Below the pieces are notes generated by a model. The model was not told the DNA's origin. It worked only from the letters and a program-made list of their open reading frames with translations, and searched no databases. A program made the position numbers and the translations under genes. Below, one piece after another: positions 47,536 through 54,841 of a DNA stretch of 54,841 bases; position 1 is the first letter of the stretch, and each line of letters starts with the position of its first letter. The stretch is from Oleiagrimonas sp036379395 (GTDB lineage: Bacteria > Pseudomonadota > Gammaproteobacteria > Xanthomonadales > Rhodanobacteraceae): contig DASVGR010000019.1 of assembly GCA_036379395.1 (NCBI GenBank), forward strand, positions 1-54,841, given 5' to 3'.

Positions 47536-49125
47536 TCAATCGCCGGCGGAGACGTTGGCAAAACGCCGCGGGATGATCCACACCGCCAGCAGCACGCCCA
47601 GTGCGCCGATGAACGCGGCGGCATACAGATGCGTCGTGGCCACGTCGATGGCATCGCGCAGATAGGCGCTCGCCGCCGCCGGCAAGTGTCCACCCTGCAA
47701 GGCGCCGATCACGTCGTTGACGCCTCGCGGCAGTTGCGCGGCCAGCGTGCCGGTCGCGTCTTGCAGCCGCTCGCGCAGGGCCGCGTTGAAAATGGCGCCC
47801 ATCACCGCCGCACCGAGCGCGCCGCCGAGGTAGCGCGAAAACATGTTGGCGCCAGTCACCACGCCGCGCTGGTCCCAGCCGACGATGGATTGCACGCCCA
47901 CCAGCAGCGGCGTCGACAGCAGGCCGAATCCCGCGCCCAGCAACACCGTGTCGGCCACCACCAGCCAGGCCGGCGCCGGATGCGGCAAGGCCACGAAACC
48001 GCCGGCCGCGAGAATGATCAGCACCGCGCCGTACAACGCCGTCAGGCGAAAACCGATGCGCATGTACAACCGCCCCGACCACGCCGAAGCAATCGGCCAG
48101 CCGATGCTCATGCTGGCCAGCACCAGCCCCGAGGGGATCGCGCCCAAGCCCAGCACCGATTGCGCAAACGTCGGCAAATACGTATCCGGCGCCATCATCA
48201 CCAGGCCCATGCCGATGGTCGCCAGATTCGGCCCGGCCAGCTCGCGGCGTTTCCACAGCCAGGCCGGCATCACCGGTTCGGCCGCGTGGCGCTCGACCTG
48301 CACCAGCGCCACGCCCAAAATCGCCGCCAGCACGAACGTCACCGCGCTGGGCCATGACAGCCACGGCCACGACTGTCCACCTTGCAACAGGCCGAAAATC
48401 AACGTGCCGACGCAAGCCAGCACCAGCGCGCAACCGGCGTAGTCGATGCGCGCGCGACGGCGCTCGAAATGCTCGTGCAAAAACACGCCCAGCAAGCTCA
48501 TCGCAGCGATGCCGATCGGCAGGTTGATCAGGAAGATCCAGCGCCACGACACGTATTGCGCCAGCGCGCCGCCAATGACCGGTCCGACGATGGCCGCGAT
48601 GCCCCACACGCTCGACAGCCACCCCTGGATGGACGCGCGCTCGCGCACCGAATACAGATCGCCGGCCAGCGTGGCGACAGTGGCCATGATCGAGCTCGCG
48701 CCCAGGCCTTGCAGGCCGCGAAACACGATCAGCGCCAGCATGTTCCAGGCCGCCGCCGATGCCGCCGAGCCGGCCAGGAAAATGATCGTGCCTACGATGA
48801 GCACCCCTTTGCGCCCGAACAAATCGGCCAGCTTGCCGTAGATCGGAATCGTCACCGTCTGCGCCAGCAGGTAGATCGAAAACACCCAACTGAACAGCGC
48901 GAACCCGCCCAGGTCGCCGACGATCTGCGGAATGGCCGTGGACACGATGGTCGTGTCCATTGCCGCCAGCATCATCGTGCACATCAGGGCGGCCAGGATC
49001 CAGCGTCGCGGATCGCCGCGTCGGGCGCCGACGGCCGCGGAAGCCGGAGCGGAAGCAGAGTCGTTCGTATTCACCGCGCCATGGTAGGCGCTTTGGCCCC
49101 TGAGTGGTTCCGATGACGCCAGCAT
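47536..49125 (-). CDS. DHA2 family MFS exporter (second, MDR type)
   Basis: A 529-residue, 14-helix MFS protein: M-D-T-T-I-V-S-T-A-I-P-Q-I-V in TM1, G-K-L-A-D-L-F-G-R-K (motif A), R-G-L-Q-G-L-G-A-S and G-P-V-I-G-G-A-L (motif C). It belongs to the QacA/LfrA-like MDR group, distinct from the neighbouring EmrB-like gene. The periplasmic or loop region near the C-terminus (L-R-E-R-L-Q-D-A-T-G-T-L) is typical. Start at the ATG 49125 lacks a good ribosome site; a GTG 17 codons in (V-N-T-N-D-S) is an alternative. Confidence 0.9.
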   Translation of the reverse strand: MLASSEPLRGQSAYHGAVNTNDSASAPASAAVGARRGDPRRWILAALMCTMMLAAMDTTIVSTAIPQIVGDLGGFALFSWVFSIYLLAQTVTIPIYGKLADLFGRKGVLIVGTIIFLAGSAASAAAWNMLALIVFRGLQGLGASSIMATVATLAGDLYSVRERASIQGWLSSVWGIAAIVGPVIGGALAQYVSWRWIFLINLPIGIAAMSLLGVFLHEHFERRRARIDYAGCALVLACVGTLIFGLLQGGQSWPWLSWPSAVTFVLAAILGVALVQVERHAAEPVMPAWLWKRRELAGPNLATIGMGLVMMAPDTYLPTFAQSVLGLGAIPSGLVLASMSIGWPIASAWSGRLYMRIGFRLTALYGAVLIILAAGGFVALPHPAPAWLVVADTVLLGAGFGLLSTPLLVGVQSIVGWDQRGVVTGANMFSRYLGGALGAAVMGAIFNAALRERLQDATGTLAAQLPRGVNDVIGALQGGHLPAAASAYLRDAIDVATTHLYAAAFIGALGVLLAVWIIPRRFANVSAGD

Positions 49126-49143
49126 CTAGCCGCCGCCAAACAG

Positions 49144-49172
49144 GAAAGCCCGCGGGCAACCCGCGGGCTTTC
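49144..49172 (-). terminator. Strong terminator hairpin after purA
   Basis: GAAAGCCCGCGGG, a 3-base loop, then CCCGCGGGCTTTC: a perfect 13-bp stem with short A/T ends, 30 bp past the purA stop and just before the exporter gene start. It closes the hfq-to-purA transcript. Confidence 0.85.
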
Positions 49173-49201
49173 ACAACAACGGCATACCGGGCGACTTGCG
49201 C

Positions 49202-50494
49202 TCAGGCGAATGGGTCGCGCAGCACCATGGTGTCGTCGCGGTCGGCACCGGTGGCGACCAGCGCCAGCGGGCAACCGGACAATTCCTCAATGGCGCGCAG
49301 GTAGGCGCGCGCCGCGGCCGGCAGCTTGTTCCATTCGCGCACGCCGGAGGTTTTTTCTTCCCAGCCCGGAAACTCCAGATACACCGGCTTGCACTCGCGC
49401 CAGCCGTCCGCGTCCAGCGGCGCCAGTTCGCGACGCTTGCCGCGGTATTCGTAGGCCACGCAGACTTTGATCGTCGGCAGGCCGTCGAGCACGTCCAGCT
49501 TGGTCATGGCCAGGCCGGAAATGGCGTTGATCTGCACGGCGCGCTTGAGCGCCACCAGGTCGATCCAGCCGCAGCGGCGCGGACGCCCGGTGCTGGCGCC
49601 GAACTCGTTGCCGCGCTTGCGCAGCTCCTCGCCCATGTCATCGTGCAATTCGGTCGGGAACGGACCGCCGCCCACGCGCGTGGCGTAGGCCTTGCAGATG
49701 CCCAGCACGTAATCGATGTCGCAGGCGCCGATGCCGGTGCCGGCCAGCGCGCCGCCCACCGTGGTGTTGCTGGAGGTCACGTACGGATAGGTGCCGTGGT
49801 CGATGTCCAGCAATGCGCCCTGCGCGCCTTCGTACAGGATGTTGCCGCCTTCGGCGCGGATGTCGTGCAGCACGGTGGCCACGTCGTCGACCATCGGGCG
49901 GATGTACTCGCCCCAGGCCATGGCGTCTTCCAGGATCTTCGCGCCATCGACCGGCGCGGCCTTGAGCCAGTGCTCGAGGATGAAGTTGTGGTAGTCAACC
50001 GCGGCCTTGATCCTTTCCGGCAGCTCGGCCGGATACATCAGGTCAGCCACGCGGATGGAGCGGCGCGCCACCTTGTCTTCGTAGGCCGGGCCGATGCCGC
50101 GACCGGTGGTGCCGATGGCGCCGCCGCCAGCCGCCTTCTCGCGAGCCTGATCGACCGCCACGTGGTACGGCATGATGAGCGGCGTGGCCGGGCTGATCGA
50201 CACGCGCGAGCGCACTTCCACGCCCTTGGCTTCCAGCGCGTCGATTTCCTGCTTGAGCGCCTCGGGCGAAAGCACCACGCCGTTGCCGATCAGGCACTTC
50301 ACGCCATCACGCAAGATGCCCGACGGAATGAGGTGCAGCACGGTCTTCTCGCCCTTGATGACGAGCGTGTGGCCGGCATTGTGGCCACCCTGGAAACGGG
50401 CCACGGCGGAAACGCTTTCGGTCAGAAGGTCGACGATCTTGCCCTTGCCTTCATCGCCCCATTGCGCGCCCAAAACGACAACTGACTTGCCCAT
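49202..50494 (-). CDS. purA: Adenylosuccinate synthetase
   Basis: A 430-residue enzyme joining IMP and aspartate with GTP in AMP synthesis. The N-terminal G-A-Q-W-G-D-E-G-K-G-K (residues 9-19) is the GTP-binding and catalytic loop, G-G-H-N-A-G-H-T carries the catalytic His, and Q-G-A-L-L-D-I-D-H-G-T-Y-P-Y-V-T-S-S and T-G-R-P-R-R-C-G-W are diagnostic. Full length. It follows hflC and yjeT as in many gammaproteobacteria. Confidence 0.98.
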   Translation of the reverse strand: MGKSVVVLGAQWGDEGKGKIVDLLTESVSAVARFQGGHNAGHTLVIKGEKTVLHLIPSGILRDGVKCLIGNGVVLSPEALKQEIDALEAKGVEVRSRVSISPATPLIMPYHVAVDQAREKAAGGGAIGTTGRGIGPAYEDKVARRSIRVADLMYPAELPERIKAAVDYHNFILEHWLKAAPVDGAKILEDAMAWGEYIRPMVDDVATVLHDIRAEGGNILYEGAQGALLDIDHGTYPYVTSSNTTVGGALAGTGIGACDIDYVLGICKAYATRVGGGPFPTELHDDMGEELRKRGNEFGASTGRPRRCGWIDLVALKRAVQINAISGLAMTKLDVLDGLPTIKVCVAYEYRGKRRELAPLDADGWRECKPVYLEFPGWEEKTSGVREWNKLPAAARAYLRAIEELSGCPLALVATGADRDDTMVLRDPFA

Positions 50495-50520
50495 GATTTG
50501 TATTCACTCACGTTAAAGGA

Positions 50521-50709
50521 TTAGCGATTGACCAGTTGCAGCACCAGCAGCCCGACCACGACCGCGCCGGCGCCGTACATCCGCAGCACGCGCGGCTCCA
50601 TGCGCGCGGCCTGCTCGACCATTTTTTGCCAGCCGCGCGGCGCGGCCAGCAAGACCAGTCCCTCGATGACGGCGACCAGGCACAGCGCCGCGCACAGCTG
50701 ATGCCACAT
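50521..50709 (-). CDS. DUF2065 small membrane protein (YjeT-like)
   Basis: A 62-residue protein with two hydrophobic segments (L-C-A-A-L-C-L-V-A-V-I-E-G-L-V-L-L-A and G-A-G-A-V-V-V-G-L-L-V-L-Q-L) separated by a basic/amphipathic linker with P-R-G-W. This matches DUF2065/YjeT, commonly found between hflC and purA. Its ATG shares a base with the hflC stop (TGATG). Function unknown, possibly linked to the HflKC complex. Confidence 0.9.
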   Translation of the reverse strand: MWHQLCAALCLVAVIEGLVLLAAPRGWQKMVEQAARMEPRVLRMYGAGAVVVGLLVLQLVNR

Positions 50710-51581
50710 CAGTGCTTGGCGCCGCCGTCGGCGCCGTTGAAGTAGCGCATGAACGGCGAATGCGGATCGACGATCAGGATCGACTTGCTGTGGCCGAACG
50801 CGTCGCGATACGCCTGCATGCTGCGATAGAAATCGAAGAACTGCTTGTCCTGGTTGTAGGCTTTGGCGTAGATCGCGGCCGCCTTGGCGTCGCCCTCGCC
50901 CATGACCGTGGCGGCGTTGCCCTTGGCATCGGCGATCAGCACCTGGCGCTCGCGGTCGGCGTTGGCGCGGATCTTTTCGCCTTCTTCCTTGCCGGTCGAA
51001 CGCAGCTGGTTGGCCAGGTTCAGGCGCTCGGCACGCATGCGGTTGTAGACCGAATCACGTACCGTTTCCGGCAGCTCGATCTGCTTGATGCGCATGTCCA
51101 CCACCTGGATGCCCAGATCCTCGGCGGCCTGGTTGGCCTGCTCGATGACGTGCTTGCGGCTGGCCTTGCGGCCTTCGGAAATGAGGTCCTGCAAGGTCAG
51201 CGAGTTGACCTGGAAGCGCAGCGCGTCCTTGACGATCGGCGACAGGCGTTGGCGTGCCTGGCGAATGTCGCCGGCGGTGGACTCGTAGTACTTCACCAGG
51301 TTGTCGATGCGCCATTTGACGTAGAAGTCGACGTCGACGCTTTTCTTTTCCTTGGTGAAATAGCTTTCCGGCTCCGCGTCCAGCGTCTGGATGCGCGTGT
51401 CGAAATACGCCACCTGCTGCATGAACGGGATCTTGAAGTGCAAGCCCGGCTTGATGTTGGACTGCTCGATCTTGCCGTACTGCAACAAGATGGCACTGCT
51501 GCCTTCGCTGACGGTGTACATGCCGTTGAAGGCGAGAATCACCACCACGACGACGACGATGAGGGGCCAGAGCTTTTTCAT
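50709..51581 (-). CDS. hflC: FtsH protease modulator HflC
   Basis: A 290-residue SPFH protein anchored by one N-terminal helix (L-I-V-V-V-V-V-V-I-L-A-F-N), with the SPFH/band-7 domain in the periplasm (F-K-I-P-F-M-Q-Q-V-A-Y-F-D-T-R-I-Q-T-L) and a coiled coil rich in A-D-R-E-R-Q-V. With HflK it builds the cage around FtsH and modulates its proteolysis. The ATG overlaps the hflK stop (ATGA). Confidence 0.97.
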   Translation of the reverse strand: MKKLWPLIVVVVVVILAFNGMYTVSEGSSAILLQYGKIEQSNIKPGLHFKIPFMQQVAYFDTRIQTLDAEPESYFTKEKKSVDVDFYVKWRIDNLVKYYESTAGDIRQARQRLSPIVKDALRFQVNSLTLQDLISEGRKASRKHVIEQANQAAEDLGIQVVDMRIKQIELPETVRDSVYNRMRAERLNLANQLRSTGKEEGEKIRANADRERQVLIADAKGNAATVMGEGDAKAAAIYAKAYNQDKQFFDFYRSMQAYRDAFGHSKSILIVDPHSPFMRYFNGADGGAKH

Positions 51582-52669
51582 TGGCCGTCTCCCTGGCTGC
51601 GATCGACCGGCGTCGTGGTCGTGCCGTTCGACAACGCGCTGCTGACGCCCGGCAAGGTCTGCGTGCTGGACGGCTCGGCCGGGCCGCCGTTGCCCAGATT
51701 GAGGTAATACACGTTGCGGCCGTTGGAGCCGTCAACCACCTTCGGGTGCCCCGCCATGATCTTCTCCATGGTTTCCAGCCACAAACGCGTGCGCGTGACT
51801 TCCGGAGCCGCCTTGTACTGCGTCAGCAGCAGGTCGAAACGCTGCGCGTTGCCTTGCGCCTCGGCCACGCGCGCGGCCTTGTAGCCGGCCGCCTCGGCGG
51901 CGATGCGCGCCGCGTTGCCGCGCGCCACCGGCACCACCTTGCTGGCATACGCCTGCGCCTCGTTGACGATGCGCTGCTTGTCCTCGCGCGCCTTGTTGAC
52001 GTCGTCGAACGCGGCCTTGACCTGGTCCGGCGGCGCCACGTTCTGGAAGCTCACCTGCGTGACCAGCAGGCCGGCGTCGTAATGGTCGAGGATCTTCTGC
52101 ATGTGCTCGCGCGTATCGGTCACCAGTTGCGCGCCCTGGCCGGACAGCAGCGTGTCCATGGTGTTGGCGCCCACGACCGAGCGCACGGCGGCCTCGGCCG
52201 CCTCGGTGACGGTCTGCGTCGGGTCGTTCATGGAAAACAGGAATTTCTGCGGATCCGCCACCTGCCACTGCACGTTGAAATCCACGCGCACGATGTTCTC
52301 GTCATTGGTCAGCATCTTGACGCTGTCCGACAACGAACGGATCTTGGTGGTCTGCACCTTGTAGACCTGCTCGATCGGCGACGGCAGCTTGAGATGGAAA
52401 CCCGGCGGCAGCGTGCGCGAGTAATCGCCAAAGCGCAGCACCACGCCGGCCTCGCGCGCGCCGATGACGGTGTAGCTGGAGAGAATCAGCCAGGCCAGGA
52501 TGATGGCGATGATGATGGTGATCAGCCCGCCGTTGCCCTTGCCGAAGCGGCCAAGGTGCTGACGCAGCTTGCCAAAAACATCATCCCACTGCGGGCCTTT
52601 GCCGCCGCCCGAGTGATTGTCGCGGCTCCACGGGTCGCGCCCGTTGTTGCCAGGTTCGTTCCAGGACAT
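51578..52669 (-). CDS. hflK: FtsH protease modulator HflK
   Basis: A 363-residue SPFH protein. A Gly-rich, hydrophilic N-terminus (M-S-W-N-E-P-G-N-N-G-R-D-P-W) precedes one transmembrane helix (I-T-I-I-I-A-I-I-L-A-W-L-I-L) and the band-7 domain (E-A-G-V-V-L-R-F-G-D-Y...P-G-F-H-L-K-L-P-S-P-I-E). It partners with HflC to control FtsH. The ATG at 52669 gives the usual N-terminus; the longer frame is unsupported. 191 bp separate it from hflX. Confidence 0.96.
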   Translation of the reverse strand: MSWNEPGNNGRDPWSRDNHSGGGKGPQWDDVFGKLRQHLGRFGKGNGGLITIIIAIILAWLILSSYTVIGAREAGVVLRFGDYSRTLPPGFHLKLPSPIEQVYKVQTTKIRSLSDSVKMLTNDENIVRVDFNVQWQVADPQKFLFSMNDPTQTVTEAAEAAVRSVVGANTMDTLLSGQGAQLVTDTREHMQKILDHYDAGLLVTQVSFQNVAPPDQVKAAFDDVNKAREDKQRIVNEAQAYASKVVPVARGNAARIAAEAAGYKAARVAEAQGNAQRFDLLLTQYKAAPEVTRTRLWLETMEKIMAGHPKVVDGSNGRNVYYLNLGNGGPAEPSSTQTLPGVSSALSNGTTTTPVDRSQGDGQ

Positions 52670-52860
52670 GCTCAACAGTCCCCTGCGGGCAGGATGAAGG
52701 CCGGCGCCAGGCACCAACCGGGGAAAACAGCGGATTTCGACATGGCGACGGGGTTGCAGTTCCAGCGGTCGGACTTGATCGCGGCCGGTGCTGCCGAACC
52801 GCGCACAATGCCCGTCATTCTACCAGAGCCGTTCTGGCCGCGCGGCAAACCGCGGATGGG

Positions 52861-54213
52861 TTATGCCCAGTCGTCCGGCGTGGCCACCAGCGCGCGCACG
52901 GCATCGGCATCCGCACCCGGCCAGCTCGCCAGGACCTCACGCGGTGCATCCAGCGTGAGGTGCCAGCCATCGGCATCCACGTTTTCCGTCACCACGATGC
53001 CGGCCTCCTTGAGACGCGCATACAGGCGGCCGGCCGCCAACGGCAAATCCAGCTGCGTACGCAGACGCTCGCCGCCCAGGCATTCGCCCAGCGCTTCGCG
53101 CAAACCGTCCATGCCGGCACCGGTCGCGGCCGACAACCACACGCAGCGCGGCCGTCCCGTGTCGTCACGATCAATGTGCGGCGCCACTTCGGTCAGGTCG
53201 ATCTTGTTCATCACGCGCAATTGCGGCACGTCGCTGGCGCCGATTTCTTCCAGCACGTGGTCGACCACCTCGGCCAGCACGTCGCGCTCCTCGTCGGCCG
53301 CGTCCGAGACATGCAGCAGCAAATCGGCATCGCGCGCCTCGGACAAGGTGGCGCGGAACGCGGCCACCAGGTCATGCGGCAACTCGCGGATGAAGCCGAC
53401 CGTGTCAGCCAGCACCGCCGGGCCGCTGGCCAAGTCCTCGATGCGGCGCACCGTGGGATCCAGCGTGGCAAACAGCTGGTTGGCCGCATACACGGTGCCG
53501 GCCGTGAACACGTTGAACAGGGTCGACTTCCCGGCATTGGTGTAGCCGACCAGCGCCACGCGCGGCACCGTGTTGCGCAGGCGCGAGCGGCGCTGTTGCT
53601 GGCGCTGCACGCCCACCTTGTCCAGTCGCTGGGTCAGCTGCTTGACGCGGATGCCGAGCAGCCGGCGGTCGGTTTCCAGCTGCGTCTCGCCCGGCCCGCG
53701 CAAGCCGATGGAACCGCCGCGCTGGCGCTCCAGGTGAGTCCAGCCGCGCACCAGGCGCGTGGACAGGCGGCGCAACTGCGCCAGCTCGACTTCCAGCTTG
53801 CCCTCGTGCGAGCGCGCGCGCAGGGCGAAAATGTCCAGGATCAGGCCCGAGCGGTCGATGACGCGCGCCTTGACCAGCTGCTCCAGATTGCGCTCCTGCA
53901 CCGGCGACAATTGATGATCGACCAGCACCAGATCGGCGTCATGCGCACGCACGGCCTCGGCCACTTCCTCGGCCTTGCCGCTGCCGATGAAATAACGCGG
54001 GTTGGGATCGACGACACGTGCGTTGATGCGCGCCAGCACTTGCGCGCCAGCGGATGTGACCAATTCGGCAAATTCGTCGGCACGCCGCTGCGCATCCATG
54101 GCATGCCGCGTCTGCGGCAACACCAGGATGGCGCGTTCGCCTTTTTTTTCTCGATCGAACAGAACGGAACCTCGGGGGAACGGGATCGTGCCCGACGGCG
54201 GGCACGGCCCCAT
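52861..54213 (-). CDS. hflX: Ribosome-associated GTPase HflX
   Basis: A 450-residue GTPase that splits stalled ribosomes after stress. The N-terminal domain has I-G-S-G-K-A-E-E-V and V-D-H-Q-L-S-P-V-Q-E-R-N-L-E, then R-G-P-G-E-T-Q-L-E-T-D-R-R and the G domain with G-Y-T-N-A-G-K-S-T (223-231), D-T-V-G-F-I and N-K-I-D. The start is uncertain: ATG at 54213 would add about 16 residues encoded by a hairpin; HflX proteins usually begin near L-F-D-R-E-K-K-G-E-R-A (about 54162), where only a CTG is available after GAGG. Directly downstream of hfq. Confidence 0.95.
   Translation of the reverse strand: MGPCPPSGTIPFPRGSVLFDREKKGERAILVLPQTRHAMDAQRRADEFAELVTSAGAQVLARINARVVDPNPRYFIGSGKAEEVAEAVRAHDADLVLVDHQLSPVQERNLEQLVKARVIDRSGLILDIFALRARSHEGKLEVELAQLRRLSTRLVRGWTHLERQRGGSIGLRGPGETQLETDRRLLGIRVKQLTQRLDKVGVQRQQQRRSRLRNTVPRVALVGYTNAGKSTLFNVFTAGTVYAANQLFATLDPTVRRIEDLASGPAVLADTVGFIRELPHDLVAAFRATLSEARDADLLLHVSDAADEERDVLAEVVDHVLEEIGASDVPQLRVMNKIDLTEVAPHIDRDDTGRPRCVWLSAATGAGMDGLREALGECLGGERLRTQLDLPLAAGRLYARLKEAGIVVTENVDADGWHLTLDAPREVLASWPGADADAVRALVATPDDWA
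54187..54206 (-). promoter_or_regulatory. Hairpin between hfq and hflX
   Basis: CGTGCCCG and CGGGCACG form a perfect 8-bp stem with a 4-base loop, located between the hfq stop and the likely hflX start. No T-run follows. It may attenuate read-through or protect hfq mRNA. Confidence 0.5.
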
Positions 54214-54233
54214 TGTAATGTGATCAAACCCCT

Positions 54234-54503
54234 TCAGTCGTCCATCGCCTCGCGTTCGGCGCCCTCGTGGCGCGCGGCACCTTCATGGGCCCCCATGCGC
54301 ACGTTGCGCGACGGCACCACGGTCGAAATGGCGTGCTTGTACACCATCTGGCTGACCTGGTTGCGCAGCAGCACCACGAACTGGTCGAACGACTCGATGA
54401 CGCCCTGCAGCTTGATGCCATTGACGAGATAAATCGCAACCGGCACGCGCTCGCGGCGCAAGGCATTCAAAAACGGATCCTGCAACGATTGGCTCTTGGA
54501 CAT
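54234..54503 (-). CDS. hfq: RNA chaperone Hfq
   Basis: An 89-residue Sm-like protein forming a hexamer that pairs small RNAs with mRNAs. Sm1 appears as L-Q-D-P-F-L-N-A-L-R-R-E-R-V-P-V and the Sm2 motif as Y-K-H-A-I-S-T-V-V-P. The C-terminal tail is short and acidic (H-E-G-A-E-R-E-A-M-D-D). It lies between miaA (85 bp upstream) and hflX in the conserved order. Confidence 0.98.
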   Translation of the reverse strand: MSKSQSLQDPFLNALRRERVPVAIYLVNGIKLQGVIESFDQFVVLLRNQVSQMVYKHAISTVVPSRNVRMGAHEGAARHEGAEREAMDD

Positions 54504-54588
54504 TTTTATGGCCTTCCGATTCCGGTTTCCCGCACGGTTTCCCTCGCGGAATCAAATGGTAGCGCAAAATGGCGAGTTTTGGCCGGTT

Positions 54589-54841
54589 TCACGCCGTTTT
54601 CATGCCCAGAAACAGCGCGACGGCGGCGTCCGCGGATACCATGCAGTCCCCGCCATCGGGGTCGAATGCGCGCGCATCCAGTTCGCCCCGCAGCCACGTC
54701 ATCTGCCGCTTGGCGAGCTGCCGGGTCGCGTCGATCGCACGTTGGCGAAAGGCCTCCGCCGTGCACTGGCCGTCGAGGAATTCCGAGGCCTGGCGATAAC
54801 CCACCGCACGCAGGGCGGGCAAATCCGCATGCAGATCGCCG
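54589..54841 (-). CDS. miaA: tRNA dimethylallyltransferase, C-terminal part
   Basis: The last ~83 residues of MiaA, which adds a dimethylallyl group to A37 of tRNAs reading U-starting codons; the rest lies beyond the right edge. The visible part begins G-D-L-H-A-D-L-P-A-L-R-A-V-G-Y-R-Q and continues with R-Q-L-A-K-R-Q-M-T-W-L-R, both typical of the MiaA C-terminal region. Its place before hfq matches the conserved cluster. Confidence 0.9.
   Translation of the reverse strand, partial: GDLHADLPALRAVGYRQASEFLDGQCTAEAFRQRAIDATRQLAKRQMTWLRGELDARAFDPDGGDCMVSADAAVALFLGMKTA

Overview
The window looks like a chromosomal segment of a high-GC gammaproteobacterium, most likely Xanthomonadales/Lysobacterales and probably near Rhodanobacteraceae. 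Reasons: the miaA-hfq-hflX-hflK-hflC-yjeT-purA block, dnaX-ybaB-recR, yceF/yceD/rpmF, a Kdo kinase (KdkA) with a family 9 heptosyltransferase, an Oar-like TonB-dependent receptor, tandem secreted chitinases, and dispersed REP sequences with a GTAGGAGC head. The assignment is inference from gene content; no 16S rRNA is present.

Layout. 1-3.3 kb: sulfurtransferase/Nudix/DUF1289 operon, rpmF-yceD, and a coiled-coil protein with a Maf pyrophosphatase. 3.4-9.8 kb: a GT39 membrane glycosyltransferase carrying an in-frame REP cluster, then a MoxR/DUF58/TgpA-transglutaminase operon and an Slp lipoprotein. 9.9-13.2 kb: HIT protein, recR, ybaB, dnaX. 13.3-14.3 kb: an RNA region with tRNA-Ser(GGA), the 4.5S SRP RNA, a 69-bp duplicate of the SRP RNA 3' half, and two REPINs. 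14.3-17.7 kb: MBL hydrolase, kdkA, heptosyltransferase, Rieske ferredoxin. 17.7-22.4 kb: an ABC efflux set (two FtsX-like permeases, ATPase, adaptor). 22.5-27.6 kb: a MocR-type regulator divergent from an Oar-like receptor. 27.8-30.5 kb: FAH hydrolase, MscL, YcaQ-type glycosylase. 30.7-33.9 kb: an AT-richer foreign island. 34.3-42.1 kb: S10 peptidase, YigZ, two methyltransferases, DUF3014, a POT peptide transporter, and small proteins. 42.2-49.1 kb: two GH18 chitinases and two DHA2 drug exporters. 49.2-54.8 kb: purA-hflC-hflK-hflX-hfq-miaA.

The most interesting region is 31.35-33.88 kb, read on the minus strand. A small secreted RHS-core protein with a variable C-terminal toxin candidate is followed 4 bp later by a putative immunity gene. 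Next comes a second RHS-toxin tail broken by a stop and a frameshift, followed 2 bp later by an intact putative immunity gene. A third orphan tail follows and is cut by an IS5-type transposase fragment. Each tail keeps a few codons of the RHS core end (the N-P...D-x-D-G junction). This is the signature of toxin-immunity cassettes displaced stepwise by recombination.

Other points that stand out: the duplicated SRP RNA end around an HNH-like relic; REPINs that pair two different REP arms; REP DNA translated inside a glycosyltransferase; a MocR regulator in which the PLP lysine position holds histidine; and a palindrome resembling the NagR operator upstream of a chitinase. REP elements were seen only in the first ~21 kb.
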